Shown piece by piece: positions 45,450 through 54,471 of a stretch of DNA of 64,000 bases. The stretch comes from Methylorubrum rhodesianum (GTDB taxonomy: Bacteria; Pseudomonadota; Alphaproteobacteria; Rhizobiales; Beijerinckiaceae). The stretch's first letter is position 1, and each line of letters starts with the position of its first letter. The position numbers and the translations under genes were made by a program. The stretch lies in the NCBI RefSeq assembly GCF_014199985.1, contig NZ_JACHOS010000015.1:1-64000 (forward strand), in the 5' to 3' direction. The notes beneath the pieces were generated by a model. It did no database searches. It was not told the DNA's origin and saw only the letters and a list, made by a program, of their open reading frames with translations.

Positions 45450-46229
45450 ATGCTCCTCAGACGCCCTCCTCCGATCTCCCCCGAACCGGGTCCGGACACG
45501 AAAAAAATCGTGAGCTGGAACCTCCTGCGCCGCACCGGCGCGGCGGTGGATTGCCTCGTCACGCTGATCGAGCAGGAGCGGCCCGACCTGCTGCTGATGC
45601 AGGAGGCGACGCGGGAGATCGCCGCGCTCAAGGACCGGGTCGGCGGCGTTTATGCCTGGGCGCAGCTGCCGGGGCGCATCCACGGGCTGGCGATGTGGAG
45701 CCCAATCCCCTGGACGAAGCCGCCCGAGATCGTCGCCCTCCCCTCCGGCGTGCTGATCGACCGGGTCTGCCAAGTGCTCGATTGGGGCGAGTTCGGCGTC
45801 GCCAACGTCCACCTTTCCCACGGGCAGGTGCTGAACCGGCGCCAGCTCCGGCGGATCGAGAGCCACCTGCCGCAGCAGGCCGCGGTGCTCGGCGACTACA
45901 ACATCGTCGGACCGGCCCTCGTGCCGGGGTTTCGCGATGTCGGCCCCCGGCGACCGACCCATGCCATGGTCAACGTGCTGCCGCTGCGGCTCGACCGCTG
46001 CCTCGTGCGCGGCCTCGTCTGCCACGAGCGCGCGGTCCTGCCCCGCGGGCTGTCCGACCATCACCCGATCGTGGTGCGCCTCGCGCCCGCGCCGGAGGGG
46101 GCCGCCGCGGTCGGCCGGCTCAGAGGTATGGCAGAAGCAGTCGGACGGCTGCGTCGCGCAGGCGCACGGGGAGCGAACGGGCGCCGAGGTCGTCCAGCGT
46201 CAGACGGGTCCGCCGCTTCCCCGCGATGA
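45450..46229 (+). CDS. Endonuclease/exonuclease/phosphatase (EEP) family protein
   Basis: A 259-residue metal-dependent phosphohydrolase of the EEP (DNase I/APE1-like) fold, found in nucleases, sphingomyelinases and inositol phosphatases. Motifs in order: IVSWNLL (residues 20-26), LLLMQEAT with the metal Glu, VANVHLSHGQ, GDYNIVGPAL (Asp/Asn pair) and the final SDHHPIV. The last 35 residues are basic Arg/Gly-rich and overlap the convergent cardiolipin synthase gene by 110 bases, an unusually long tail-to-tail overlap. No signal peptide. The substrate cannot be told. Confidence 0.8.
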   Translation: MLLRRPPPISPEPGPDTKKIVSWNLLRRTGAAVDCLVTLIEQERPDLLLMQEATREIAALKDRVGGVYAWAQLPGRIHGLAMWSPIPWTKPPEIVALPSGVLIDRVCQVLDWGEFGVANVHLSHGQVLNRRQLRRIESHLPQQAAVLGDYNIVGPALVPGFRDVGPRRPTHAMVNVLPLRLDRCLVRGLVCHERAVLPRGLSDHHPIVVRLAPAPEGAAAVGRLRGMAEAVGRLRRAGARGANGRRGRPASDGSAASPR

Positions 46230-47556
46230 AGGCTTCGAGGGTGCGGGCCAGCGGCACGTCGTAGACCTCGACGTTCAGCTCGAAGTTCAGGCGGAAGCTG
46301 CGCGAATCCCAGTTGGCGCTGCCGATGAAGCACCATTGCCCGTCGACGGTCATCGCCTTCGAGTGGTCGAAGGGCGGCCCGTCGATCCAGATCCGCACGC
46401 CGCTCCTGAGAAGCGGGTCGATATGGCCGCGGGTCGCCCAATCGACGAAGCGGTGATCGCTTTTCGTCGGGATGACGACATCGACTTCGATCCCCCGCGT
46501 GGCCGCGAGGCAGAGGGCATTCACGATGAGGTCGTTGGGCAGGAAGTAGGGCGTCGTCAGCCGGATCGACGACTTCGCGCAGGCGATGACCTGCAGGATG
46601 ACCGTGGCGATCTTCTCGATGTCGGCGTCGGGCCCGGAGGTGACGACGCGGGCGGTCACGGCGCCGGCCGGCTCAAGCGGCGGGAGCCACGCCTCGCCCT
46701 CCAGCTCCTCGTCGCTGACGAACAGCCAGTCGGCAATGAAGGCCTGGGTCAGGTGCTCGACCACCGGTCCCTCGATCCGGAAATGCGTGTCGCGGATCGG
46801 GAAGGCCGGCTTCTCGCGGACGCGGTTGCCGTCGGAGATGTTGACGCCTCCGGTGAAGGCGGTCCGCCCGTCGATGATCAGCAGCTTCTTGTGGGTGCGA
46901 AGGTTCAGGAACGGCATCCGCCAGGGCAGCACGGAATGCATGAACAGGCCGGCCGGCACGCCGAGGCGGCGCAGGCGGCGCCACGCCGCGGGGAAGAAGT
47001 ACCCGCTGCCGATGCCGTCGAGGATCACGCGGGTCTCGGCGCCCCGCTCCTGCGCCGCGTGCAGCGCCGCGCAGAAGGCCTGGCCGATCTCGTCGTCGCG
47101 GAAGATGTAGCTCGACAGGGCGACGCTGCGGCGGGCCTCGGCGATCGCGGCCAGCATCGCCGGATAGGCCTCGTCGCCGTTGCGGAATACCTCGATCCGG
47201 TTGCCCGCCACCGTCGGCAGACCGGTGATCGCCTGCACCGCCCGGTCGAGCGCGCGGTAGGGCTCGGGCACGTGGGCGGAGGGCTGCGGCGTGTCGTCGA
47301 CGGCCTGTGAGGGACGCCGCTTCAGCCGCCGGGCGCGCCGCTCGACCCGGTTGATGCCGAAGGTGAGGTAGAGCAGCGTGCCGAAGACCGGCGCCAGCCA
47401 TGCCAGCCCGATCCAGCCGATCGCCGCGCCCACCACCCGCTTGCGCAGCAGCACGTGGGTGCTGACGCCGAGGGACAGCACGAGGCCGATCGCCGCGACG
47501 ATCTCGGTGCGCAGCGAGGCCGTCGTGCCGAGCCATCGGGTGAGGACTTCTTCCAC
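46120..47556 (-). CDS. cls: Cardiolipin synthase (phospholipase D family)
   Basis: A 478-residue membrane enzyme with two N-terminal membrane segments (about residues 12-35 and 40-62) and two phospholipase D HKD motifs: THKKLLIIDGRTAFTGG and, towards the end, DHSKAMTVDGQWCFIGS. This is the ClsA/ClsB layout: two phosphatidylglycerol, or phosphatidylglycerol and a second phospholipid, give cardiolipin. The frame opens at 47646; the GTG at 47556 has AAGGCGGA 5-12 bases before it and starts just ahead of the first membrane segment. Its 3' end lies inside the 3' end of the convergent EEP gene. Confidence 0.88.
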   Translation of the reverse strand: MEEVLTRWLGTTASLRTEIVAAIGLVLSLGVSTHVLLRKRVVGAAIGWIGLAWLAPVFGTLLYLTFGINRVERRARRLKRRPSQAVDDTPQPSAHVPEPYRALDRAVQAITGLPTVAGNRIEVFRNGDEAYPAMLAAIAEARRSVALSSYIFRDDEIGQAFCAALHAAQERGAETRVILDGIGSGYFFPAAWRRLRRLGVPAGLFMHSVLPWRMPFLNLRTHKKLLIIDGRTAFTGGVNISDGNRVREKPAFPIRDTHFRIEGPVVEHLTQAFIADWLFVSDEELEGEAWLPPLEPAGAVTARVVTSGPDADIEKIATVILQVIACAKSSIRLTTPYFLPNDLIVNALCLAATRGIEVDVVIPTKSDHRFVDWATRGHIDPLLRSGVRIWIDGPPFDHSKAMTVDGQWCFIGSANWDSRSFRLNFELNVEVYDVPLARTLEAFIAGKRRTRLTLDDLGARSLPVRLRDAAVRLLLPYL

Positions 47557-47795
47557 CGGTCCGCCTTGCCGCCCTGCCCTGTCGGGGAACGGCGCAGGAG
47601 ATAAGCCAAGCCTGGGGCGGCGAACAGGCGGCTCGCCACAAATCACCGCCGCATGCTAGAACAAACCTCGAACGGCTGTTGCTCCGGCCGCCGCCTTTCG
47701 AAAGCCTTCACCATCTTGTTCTCAGGTGGTCGGCCAAGGGGCGTGGCGTCCGGTCGGTCACGTTCCTCACAGCGTCAGGTCTCACACCGTCGAGC

Positions 47796-50700
47796 ATGTC
47801 CGCGAGCGCCGCTCCCCGCGTCTTCACGATTCCCCCCGGCACCCCGTTCCTGCCGACGCTGGCGGACGCCCTCGTGTCGGGCCGCCTCGTCGGCGAGGTC
47901 GGCCGCGATCCGTTCGCGCTGGCCTCCGTCACGCTCTACCTGCCGACGCAGCGCGCGGTGCGGGCGCTCTCGACCGTTCTCGCCCAGCGGCTCGGCGGGG
48001 CGGCCCTGCTGCCGCGGATGATCCCGCTGGGTGAAGCCGACGAGGCGGAGCTCGACCTCTCCTCCAACACGCTTCTCGAGACGCCGGACGATCTGCTCTA
48101 TCCCTCGATCCCCGCGCTGGAGCGCCGCCTGATCCTGGCGCGCCTCGTCCAGAAATGGGCGGAGACGGTGGACCGCGAGCTCCTGCCCATCGACGACGAG
48201 GTGCCCTTCCTCGTGCCCTCCTCCCCCGCCGACGCGGTGGCGCTCGCCGCCGACCTCGAAGGGTTGATGGACGCCCTCACCGTCGAGGGGCTGCCCTGGA
48301 GCGAGATCGCCGCCGCAGTGGAGGCCGAGCATTCCCGCTACTTCCGCCTCACCCTCGACTTCCTGAGGATCGCCGCCGAGCACTGGCCCGACATCCTCGC
48401 CGCCCGCTCGCTGGCCGACCCCGCCGCCCGCGCCCGCCGCCTCGTGCTCGCCGAGGCCGCCCGGCTCGAACGCGACCGGCCGGACGATCCGGTGATCGTC
48501 GCGGGCTCGACCGGATCGGTGCCCGCCACCGCCCGGCTGATCGCGGCGGTGGCCCGCCTCCCCCGCGGCGCCGTGGTGCTGCCGGGGCTCGACCTGCATC
48601 TCGACGACGAGGGCTGGGAGGCGATCGACGGCGCCGGCGGCACGCGCGAGGAGATCGCCCACGGCCATCCGCAGGCGATCCTGCGGGCGCTGACCGGGCC
48701 GAGGGGCCTCGCCGCCGGCCGGGCGGAGGTCGAGACCCTCGGCGATCCCTCGCCCGAGGCCCTGGCGCGGGAGCGGCTGCTGTCGCAGGCCCTGCGCCCG
48801 GCCGAGACCACCGATGCCTGGGCCCGGCTCGACCCGACCGAGCGGCTGACCCTGGCGCGGGAGGGCATGGCCGGCCTCGCCGTGGTCGAGGCGGCGGACG
48901 AGCGCGAGGAGGCGCTGGTCGCCGCGCTGGCGCTCCGCGAGACGCTGGAGACGCCCGGCGCCACCGCCGCCCTCGTCACGCCCGACCGCGGGCTGGCGCT
49001 GCGGGTCTCGGCCGAACTCGCCCGCTGGGGCATCGCGGCGGAGGACTCGGCGGGGCTGAGCCTCGCCCGCTCGCAGGCCGGACGCTTCGCCCGGCTCGTG
49101 GCCGAACTGGCCGCCGAGGTGGCGCCGGCCCGCGTCATCGCGCTGCTGGCCCATCCCTTCGTCCGGCTGGGACTGACCCGCAGCGAGGTTGTGCGCGCCG
49201 CCGCCGCCCTGGAGATCGGCGGCCTGCGCGGCCCGGCCCCGATCCCGAAGAACAGTTTCGACGGCATGCGCGCCGCGGTGGCGCTCCAACGCAACGCCAC
49301 CGAGCGGGTGCCGCGGGCGAAGCGGCGCCTGAAGCCGATCGACTGGGATCTGGCCGAGAACATCCTCGACCGCCTGGAGATCGCCCTCGACGCCTTCCGC
49401 ACCGACCTCCACCCCGCCATCGGCAACCTCGTGGCGCTGGCCGCCCTCCACCGCGAGGCCTGCGAGCGGATGATGGGTGGGACGGATGAGGATGAGCCCA
49501 TCGACGATCCCTCCCTCGATACCCTCGACGGCCTGTTCGACGACCTCGAATCGGCCGAGCAGGAGGATCTGCCGGGCCGCTTCTCCGACTACGCCGCCTT
49601 CTTCACCGCGCTCGCCCGCGACCGGACGGTGGCCTGCGCGCAGCGGAGCGCGCATCCCCGCCTGCGCATCCTCGGCCCGCTCGAAGCCCGTCTGCTCTCC
49701 GTCGACCGGATCGTGCTCGGCGGGCTCGACGAGACGGTCTGGCCGGTGCGTCAGACGACGGACGCCTTCCTCAACCGGCCGATGCGCGGACAGGTCGGCC
49801 TGAGCCCACCGGAGCGCCGGATCGGTCAGGCCGCCCACGACTTCGTCCAGGCCCTCGGCACCCACGACGCCGTGGTGACCCGCGCGGCCAAGCGCGAGGG
49901 CTCGCCGACGGTGCCCTCGCGCTTCCTCCAGCGCCTGCGCGCCTTCGGCGGCGACGCGGTCTGGGCCGGCGCCACCGCCCGCGGCCAGCGTCTGCGCGGG
50001 CTCGCCGCGATCCTCGACCGCGGCCAGGAGGCGCCGCCGCTGCGCCTGACCCGACCCGCGCCGCGACCCGATCCCGACCTGTTCCCGTCGCGCCTCAGCG
50101 TCACCGAGGTCGAGACGCTGGTGCGCGACCCGTACTCGATCTTCGCCCGGCACATCCTGGGGCTGGAGGCGCTGGAGCCGATGGCTGTGGTCCCCGGCGC
50201 GGCCGAGCGCGGCAGCCTGATCCACAAGATCCTCGGCGATTTCTCCGCGGCCCATCCCGGCCCGCTGCCGGCCGACGCGGAGACGCTGCTCTACACCATC
50301 GCCTTCGAGGCCTTCGGCCCACTCCAGGACCAGTACCCCGAACTCTACGCCGAGTGGTTTCCCCGCTACGAGCGGATGGCGGTGGCCTTCCTCGAATGGG
50401 AGGCGGGCCAGCGCCAGGGCCTGCGCGCGATCCACGCCGAGCGGTCCGGCAAGCTCACGATCCCGCTGGGGGAAAAGACCTTCACCCTCTCGGCCCGTGC
50501 CGACCGGATCGAGGCGCGCGCCGACGGCGGCTACTGCATCGTTGATTTCAAGACCGGCACCCCGCCGAGCAACCGCACGGTCTTCGCCGGCTTCTCGCCG
50601 CAGCTCACCCTGGAGGCGGCGATGCTGATGCACGGCGCCTTCGAGGGCCTGAAGGCGGCGTCGGTTCCGGATCTCCTCTACGTCCACGCCTCGGGCGGGC

Positions 50701-50933
50701 GCGAGCCGTTCCGGCCGATTCCCGTGAAGGCGCCGCCGGGCGATGCGCGGGCGGTGGCGGCCATCGTCGAGGAGCATCTGGAGCGCCTGCGCGGCCTGAT
50801 CGCCCGCTACATGACCGGTGAGGCCGCCTTCCTGTCGCGCCCCTACCCGCAATATGTGCGCGCCTACAACGAGTACGATCACCTCGCCCGCGTGCTCGAA
50901 TGGTCTCTGGCGGGCGAAGGAGAGGCCGCGTGA
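47796..50933 (+). CDS. addB: AddB subunit of the AddAB helicase-nuclease (alphaproteobacterial type)
   Basis: A 1045-residue partner of AddA in double-strand-break end resection (RecBCD-like). The C-terminal RecB-type nuclease domain is clear (RADRIEARADGGYCIVDFKTG, about residues 905-925), preceded by FPSRLSVTEVETLVRDPYSI and ERGSLIHKILGDF. The helicase half is degenerate: there is no Walker A at the N-terminus. The three C-terminal cysteines that hold the 4Fe-4S cluster in Bacillus AddB are absent. This is typical of alphaproteobacteria as far as I know. The start ATG 47796 is chosen because an earlier in-frame stretch is not domain-like. The stop overlaps addA by 4 bases. Confidence 0.9.
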   Translation: MSASAAPRVFTIPPGTPFLPTLADALVSGRLVGEVGRDPFALASVTLYLPTQRAVRALSTVLAQRLGGAALLPRMIPLGEADEAELDLSSNTLLETPDDLLYPSIPALERRLILARLVQKWAETVDRELLPIDDEVPFLVPSSPADAVALAADLEGLMDALTVEGLPWSEIAAAVEAEHSRYFRLTLDFLRIAAEHWPDILAARSLADPAARARRLVLAEAARLERDRPDDPVIVAGSTGSVPATARLIAAVARLPRGAVVLPGLDLHLDDEGWEAIDGAGGTREEIAHGHPQAILRALTGPRGLAAGRAEVETLGDPSPEALARERLLSQALRPAETTDAWARLDPTERLTLAREGMAGLAVVEAADEREEALVAALALRETLETPGATAALVTPDRGLALRVSAELARWGIAAEDSAGLSLARSQAGRFARLVAELAAEVAPARVIALLAHPFVRLGLTRSEVVRAAAALEIGGLRGPAPIPKNSFDGMRAAVALQRNATERVPRAKRRLKPIDWDLAENILDRLEIALDAFRTDLHPAIGNLVALAALHREACERMMGGTDEDEPIDDPSLDTLDGLFDDLESAEQEDLPGRFSDYAAFFTALARDRTVACAQRSAHPRLRILGPLEARLLSVDRIVLGGLDETVWPVRQTTDAFLNRPMRGQVGLSPPERRIGQAAHDFVQALGTHDAVVTRAAKREGSPTVPSRFLQRLRAFGGDAVWAGATARGQRLRGLAAILDRGQEAPPLRLTRPAPRPDPDLFPSRLSVTEVETLVRDPYSIFARHILGLEALEPMAVVPGAAERGSLIHKILGDFSAAHPGPLPADAETLLYTIAFEAFGPLQDQYPELYAEWFPRYERMAVAFLEWEAGQRQGLRAIHAERSGKLTIPLGEKTFTLSARADRIEARADGGYCIVDFKTGTPPSNRTVFAGFSPQLTLEAAMLMHGAFEGLKAASVPDLLYVHASGGREPFRPIPVKAPPGDARAVAAIVEEHLERLRGLIARYMTGEAAFLSRPYPQYVRAYNEYDHLARVLEWSLAGEGEAA

Positions 50934-53900
50934 ACGCCCCGCTGACCGGCTTCACCGTCGACGACCTGACCAAGGCGGCCCAGCGCCGGGCGGCCGACCC
51001 GCGCCTCTCGGCCTGGGTCTCGGCCAATGCGGGGGCGGGCAAGACCAAGGTGCTCACCGACCGGGTGCTGCGCCTGCTCCTCGACGGCGCGCCGCCCGGC
51101 CGGATCCTCTGCCTCACCTTCACCAAGGCGGCGGCGGCCAACATGTCGATCCGGGTGTTCCAGCGTCTCGGCCGCTGGGTGACGCTGGACGACGCGGCGC
51201 TGACCGCGGAGCTCACCGAACTCACCGGCGAGCGGCCCGCCCGCGACACCCTGCGGCTCGCCCGGCGCCTGTTCGCCCGCGCCGTCGAGACGCCGGGCGG
51301 CCTCAAGATCGAGACGCTGCACGCGCTCTGCGAGCGGCTGCTGCACATGTTCCCGTTCGAGGCCAACGTGCCGGCCCGCTTCGTCGTGCTCGACGACAAC
51401 CAGTCGCGCGAGGCGTTCGAGATCGAGACCGACAACGTCCTCGCCGACGCGATCCTCGGCGGCAACCAGGAACTCTCCGATGCGCTGGCGGTGGTCGGCG
51501 CGGAAGCCTCCGGCGATACGCTCCGCGAGGCGATCCGCGCCGCGATGCGGGCCCGTGCCCTGTTCGCCGACCACCGCGCCCTGGAACCGGCGCTCGCCCG
51601 CCTGCCTCGCGCCCTGGCGCTGCGGGACGGCGCCCGCGTCGAGACCATCGAGGCGGAGATCTTGCGCGGGAGCACGCTCGGCGATTGGCGCGAGGTCGCG
51701 GGCCGGCTGCGGACCGGCAAGAGCACCGACGAGCGGCTGGCCGACGGCCTCGTGGAGGCGCAGTTCGCCCTGGACGCGGGCAAGGCGCTGGCGCCCTACC
51801 GCGCGGTCTTCTTCACCGACAAGGACGAGCCGCGCGCGGCGAAATCCTTCGGCACCAAGGCGGTGCCGGAGGACGTCAAGCAGGCGCTGCTCGACGAGCA
51901 GGCGCGCCTCATCCCGCTCTTCGACGATCTTCGCGCCGCCCGCGCCCTAGCCCGGACACAGGGGCTGTTTCGGCTGGCCGCCGAGATCCACCGCCGGGTC
52001 GAGGCGCAGAAGACCCGGCTCGGCGCCCTCGATTTCGACGACCTGATCCACAAGACCCTCGACCTGCTCTCGCGGGTCGGCGCCTCCTGGGTCCTGTACA
52101 AGCTCGACCGCGGCGTCGACCACGTCCTCGTCGACGAGGCACAGGACACCAACCCGCAGCAATGGGAGATCCTGCGCACGCTCACCGCCGAGTTCGCGGC
52201 GGGCGAAGGCGCGCGCGGGCTCACCCGCACCCGCTTCGCCGTGGGGGATCCCAAGCAGTCGATCTACAGCTTCCAGGGCGCCGACCCGCGGGAATTCGAG
52301 CTGACCCGCCGCGCCTGGGGCCGGGCGGCGGAGGGGGCCGGGCACGACTTCGCCGATGTCAGCCTGCGGCTGTCCTTCCGCACCGCGAGCCACGTCCTCG
52401 CGGCGGTCGATGCGGTGTTCGGCGTTCCGGAGCACTTCGCCGGCCTGTCCTTCGAGGCGGGCGCGCCGGGCACCGTTCACGCCTCCGCCCGCGCCGGGGT
52501 GCCCGGCGCGGTCGAACTGTGGGGCATCGAGGAGCCGGCGGAGGCCGAGGAGCCCGACGCCTGGGCGGCGCCCGTCGATGCTCCGGAGCCCAACGCGCCG
52601 GCTATCGTCACCGCCCGCCGCATCGCCCGCGCGGTCAAGGCCTGGACGACCAAGGGCGATGCCTGCGGCCGGGTCTGGCGGCCCGGCGACGTGCTGATCC
52701 TCGTGCGCAAGCGCTCGGCGGCATTCGAGGAGGTGATCCGGGCCCTCAAAGGCCTCGGCGTGCCGGTGGCGGGCCAGGACCGGTTGGAGGTCGCAGGCCA
52801 CATCGCCGTGCTCGACCTCGTCGCGGTCGGCCGCGCCGGGCTGCTCCCCGCCGACGACCTGACGCTGGCCACCGCCCTCAAGACACCGCTCGTCGGGCTC
52901 ACCGACGACGACCTCACCCGCATCTGCGCCCGGCGCCCGTTCTCGGAGACGCTGGAGGACGCGCTCGCCCGCCACGCGGAAGCGGGTGATGCGGCCGCGA
53001 TCCGCGGCCTCACAGCGCTGCAGCTCTGGATCCGGCTCGCGGCGGAGCACGGCCCGTTCGGCTTCTACGCCGCCCTGCTTGGCCCCCATGGCGGTCGCAG
53101 CCGGCTGGTGGCGCGGCTCGGCGGCGAGGCGGGCGACGCCATCGACGTGTTCCTCGCCCAGGCCGCGGAGGCCGAGACCGGGGGCGACGCCCCCTGCCTC
53201 GACGCGTTCCTGGCCGATTACGTGGTGCGGCCCGGCCGCGGCAAGTCAGGCCTCTCGGTCAAGCGCGACCTGGAGGCCGGCCGCGACGAGGTGCGGGTGA
53301 TGACGGTGCACGGCGCCAAGGGCCTCGAGGCCCCCGTCGTCGTCGTCATCGACGGCTGCGAGCCGCTCGGGCGCAACGACCCGCCGCTGCTCGGCCTCGA
53401 CCCTTCCGCCGACGGCCCGCTGCCGCCGGTCTGGACCGGCGGGCGGACGCAGGATTGCGCCGCCACGCTCAAGGCCCGCTCGGCACTTCAGGTTCGGGCG
53501 CGGGAGGAGCACAATCGCCTGCTCTACGTCGCCATGACCCGGGCCGCCGACCATCTCGTCATCGCCCCCTATCGCGGGGCGACGCGGGAGACGCCGGCCT
53601 CATGGTGCGAGATGGTCCGCATCGGCCTGGAGCGGGGGCTGGGCCCCGGCGAGGCGATCGAGACCGAGCACGGGCCGATCACGATCTGGCGCGACGGCTC
53701 GACCGCCGCGCTCGCCGCCGCGGCGAACGACACGACCGTGCCGGAGCCCGAGGCGGTGCCGGACTGGCTGTTCGCGAAGGCTGCGCCGGAGGCGGAGGCC
53801 GCGCCGCCGCTGAGTCCCTCGGGTGCACTCGGAGCTGCGGACGGCCAGCGCCAGCCCCAGCGCCGCCTCGGCGACGCCGAGGCCCGCCGCCGCGGCGCCC

Positions 53901-54364
53901 TGGTCCACGCGCTCCTCGAACACCTGCCCCGGATCGAGCCGGCCCGCCGGGCGGAAGCGGCCGACCGCTTCACCCGCGCCCGCGCACCGGCCCTGGAGGA
54001 GGGCAAGCGCAGGGACCTCGTGCGCTCCGTGCTGCGGCTGATCGAGGCGCCGGATCTCGCGCCGCTGTTCTCGGCACAGGCGCGGGCCGAGGTCGCGTTG
54101 TCAGGCCGTATCGTGGTGGACGGCGCGGAGCGGGACGTCACCGGCCGGATCGACCGCCTCTTCGTCGAGGCCGGCCGGGTGATCCTGTGCGACTTCAAGA
54201 CCGGCCGCCCACCCGCCGACGATGCGCCGCTGCCCGAGCGCGAGGCGGCGCAGGTCGCGCTCTACGCGCGGCTCGCCGCCGCGATCTGGCCGGACCACGC
54301 GATCACCGCCTTGCTGGTGTGGACCTCGGGTCCGGTGGTGCGCCGGGTTGATGGGGCTGTCTGA
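50930..54364 (+). CDS. addA: AddA helicase-nuclease subunit
   Basis: A 1144-residue UvrD/Rep-type helicase with a C-terminal nuclease domain: the motor of AddAB. Walker A NAGAGKTKVLTDR is at about residues 28-40, motif II DEAQDTNPQQWE near 400, motif III/IV in DPKQSIYSFQGADP, and motif VI in VAMTRAADHLV. The nuclease site is GRIDRLFVEAGRVILCDFKT near residue 1070. Start GTG 50930 overlaps addB's stop and follows GAAGGAGAGG. In this group addBA sit next to trxA, but here an aldose dehydrogenase gene and a repeat lie in between. Confidence 0.95.
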   Translation: MNAPLTGFTVDDLTKAAQRRAADPRLSAWVSANAGAGKTKVLTDRVLRLLLDGAPPGRILCLTFTKAAAANMSIRVFQRLGRWVTLDDAALTAELTELTGERPARDTLRLARRLFARAVETPGGLKIETLHALCERLLHMFPFEANVPARFVVLDDNQSREAFEIETDNVLADAILGGNQELSDALAVVGAEASGDTLREAIRAAMRARALFADHRALEPALARLPRALALRDGARVETIEAEILRGSTLGDWREVAGRLRTGKSTDERLADGLVEAQFALDAGKALAPYRAVFFTDKDEPRAAKSFGTKAVPEDVKQALLDEQARLIPLFDDLRAARALARTQGLFRLAAEIHRRVEAQKTRLGALDFDDLIHKTLDLLSRVGASWVLYKLDRGVDHVLVDEAQDTNPQQWEILRTLTAEFAAGEGARGLTRTRFAVGDPKQSIYSFQGADPREFELTRRAWGRAAEGAGHDFADVSLRLSFRTASHVLAAVDAVFGVPEHFAGLSFEAGAPGTVHASARAGVPGAVELWGIEEPAEAEEPDAWAAPVDAPEPNAPAIVTARRIARAVKAWTTKGDACGRVWRPGDVLILVRKRSAAFEEVIRALKGLGVPVAGQDRLEVAGHIAVLDLVAVGRAGLLPADDLTLATALKTPLVGLTDDDLTRICARRPFSETLEDALARHAEAGDAAAIRGLTALQLWIRLAAEHGPFGFYAALLGPHGGRSRLVARLGGEAGDAIDVFLAQAAEAETGGDAPCLDAFLADYVVRPGRGKSGLSVKRDLEAGRDEVRVMTVHGAKGLEAPVVVVIDGCEPLGRNDPPLLGLDPSADGPLPPVWTGGRTQDCAATLKARSALQVRAREEHNRLLYVAMTRAADHLVIAPYRGATRETPASWCEMVRIGLERGLGPGEAIETEHGPITIWRDGSTAALAAAANDTTVPEPEAVPDWLFAKAAPEAEAAPPLSPSGALGAADGQRQPQRRLGDAEARRRGALVHALLEHLPRIEPARRAEAADRFTRARAPALEEGKRRDLVRSVLRLIEAPDLAPLFSAQARAEVALSGRIVVDGAERDVTGRIDRLFVEAGRVILCDFKTGRPPADDAPLPEREAAQVALYARLAAAIWPDHAITALLVWTSGPVVRRVDGAV

Positions 54365-54371
54365 CGCTCCC

Positions 54372-54460
54372 CGTCCTCGCGAGCGTCAGCGATGTAGCGG
54401 GGCGGCCCTTTCGCAAGGGACCGCGCCGCTGCATCATCTCAGCTTCACCTCGCAACGACG
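54372..54460. repeat. Imperfect inverted repeat after addA
   Basis: The left part starts CGTCCTCGCGAGCG (54372) and the right part ends CACCTCGCAACGACG (54460); in between, GTAGCGGGGCGG pairs with CCGCGCCGCTGC and TTTCGCAAG makes the loop. It lies between the convergent ends of addA and the sugar dehydrogenase gene. The layout matches the repeats at 4466-4576 and 14708-14795. Confidence 0.65.
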
Positions 54461-54471
54461 CCTCTGCAGCC

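Noticed and set aside
47775-50882. Frame of about 1035 codons opposite addB
   Set aside because: Antisense shadow; the addB frame has the nuclease motif and couples to addA.
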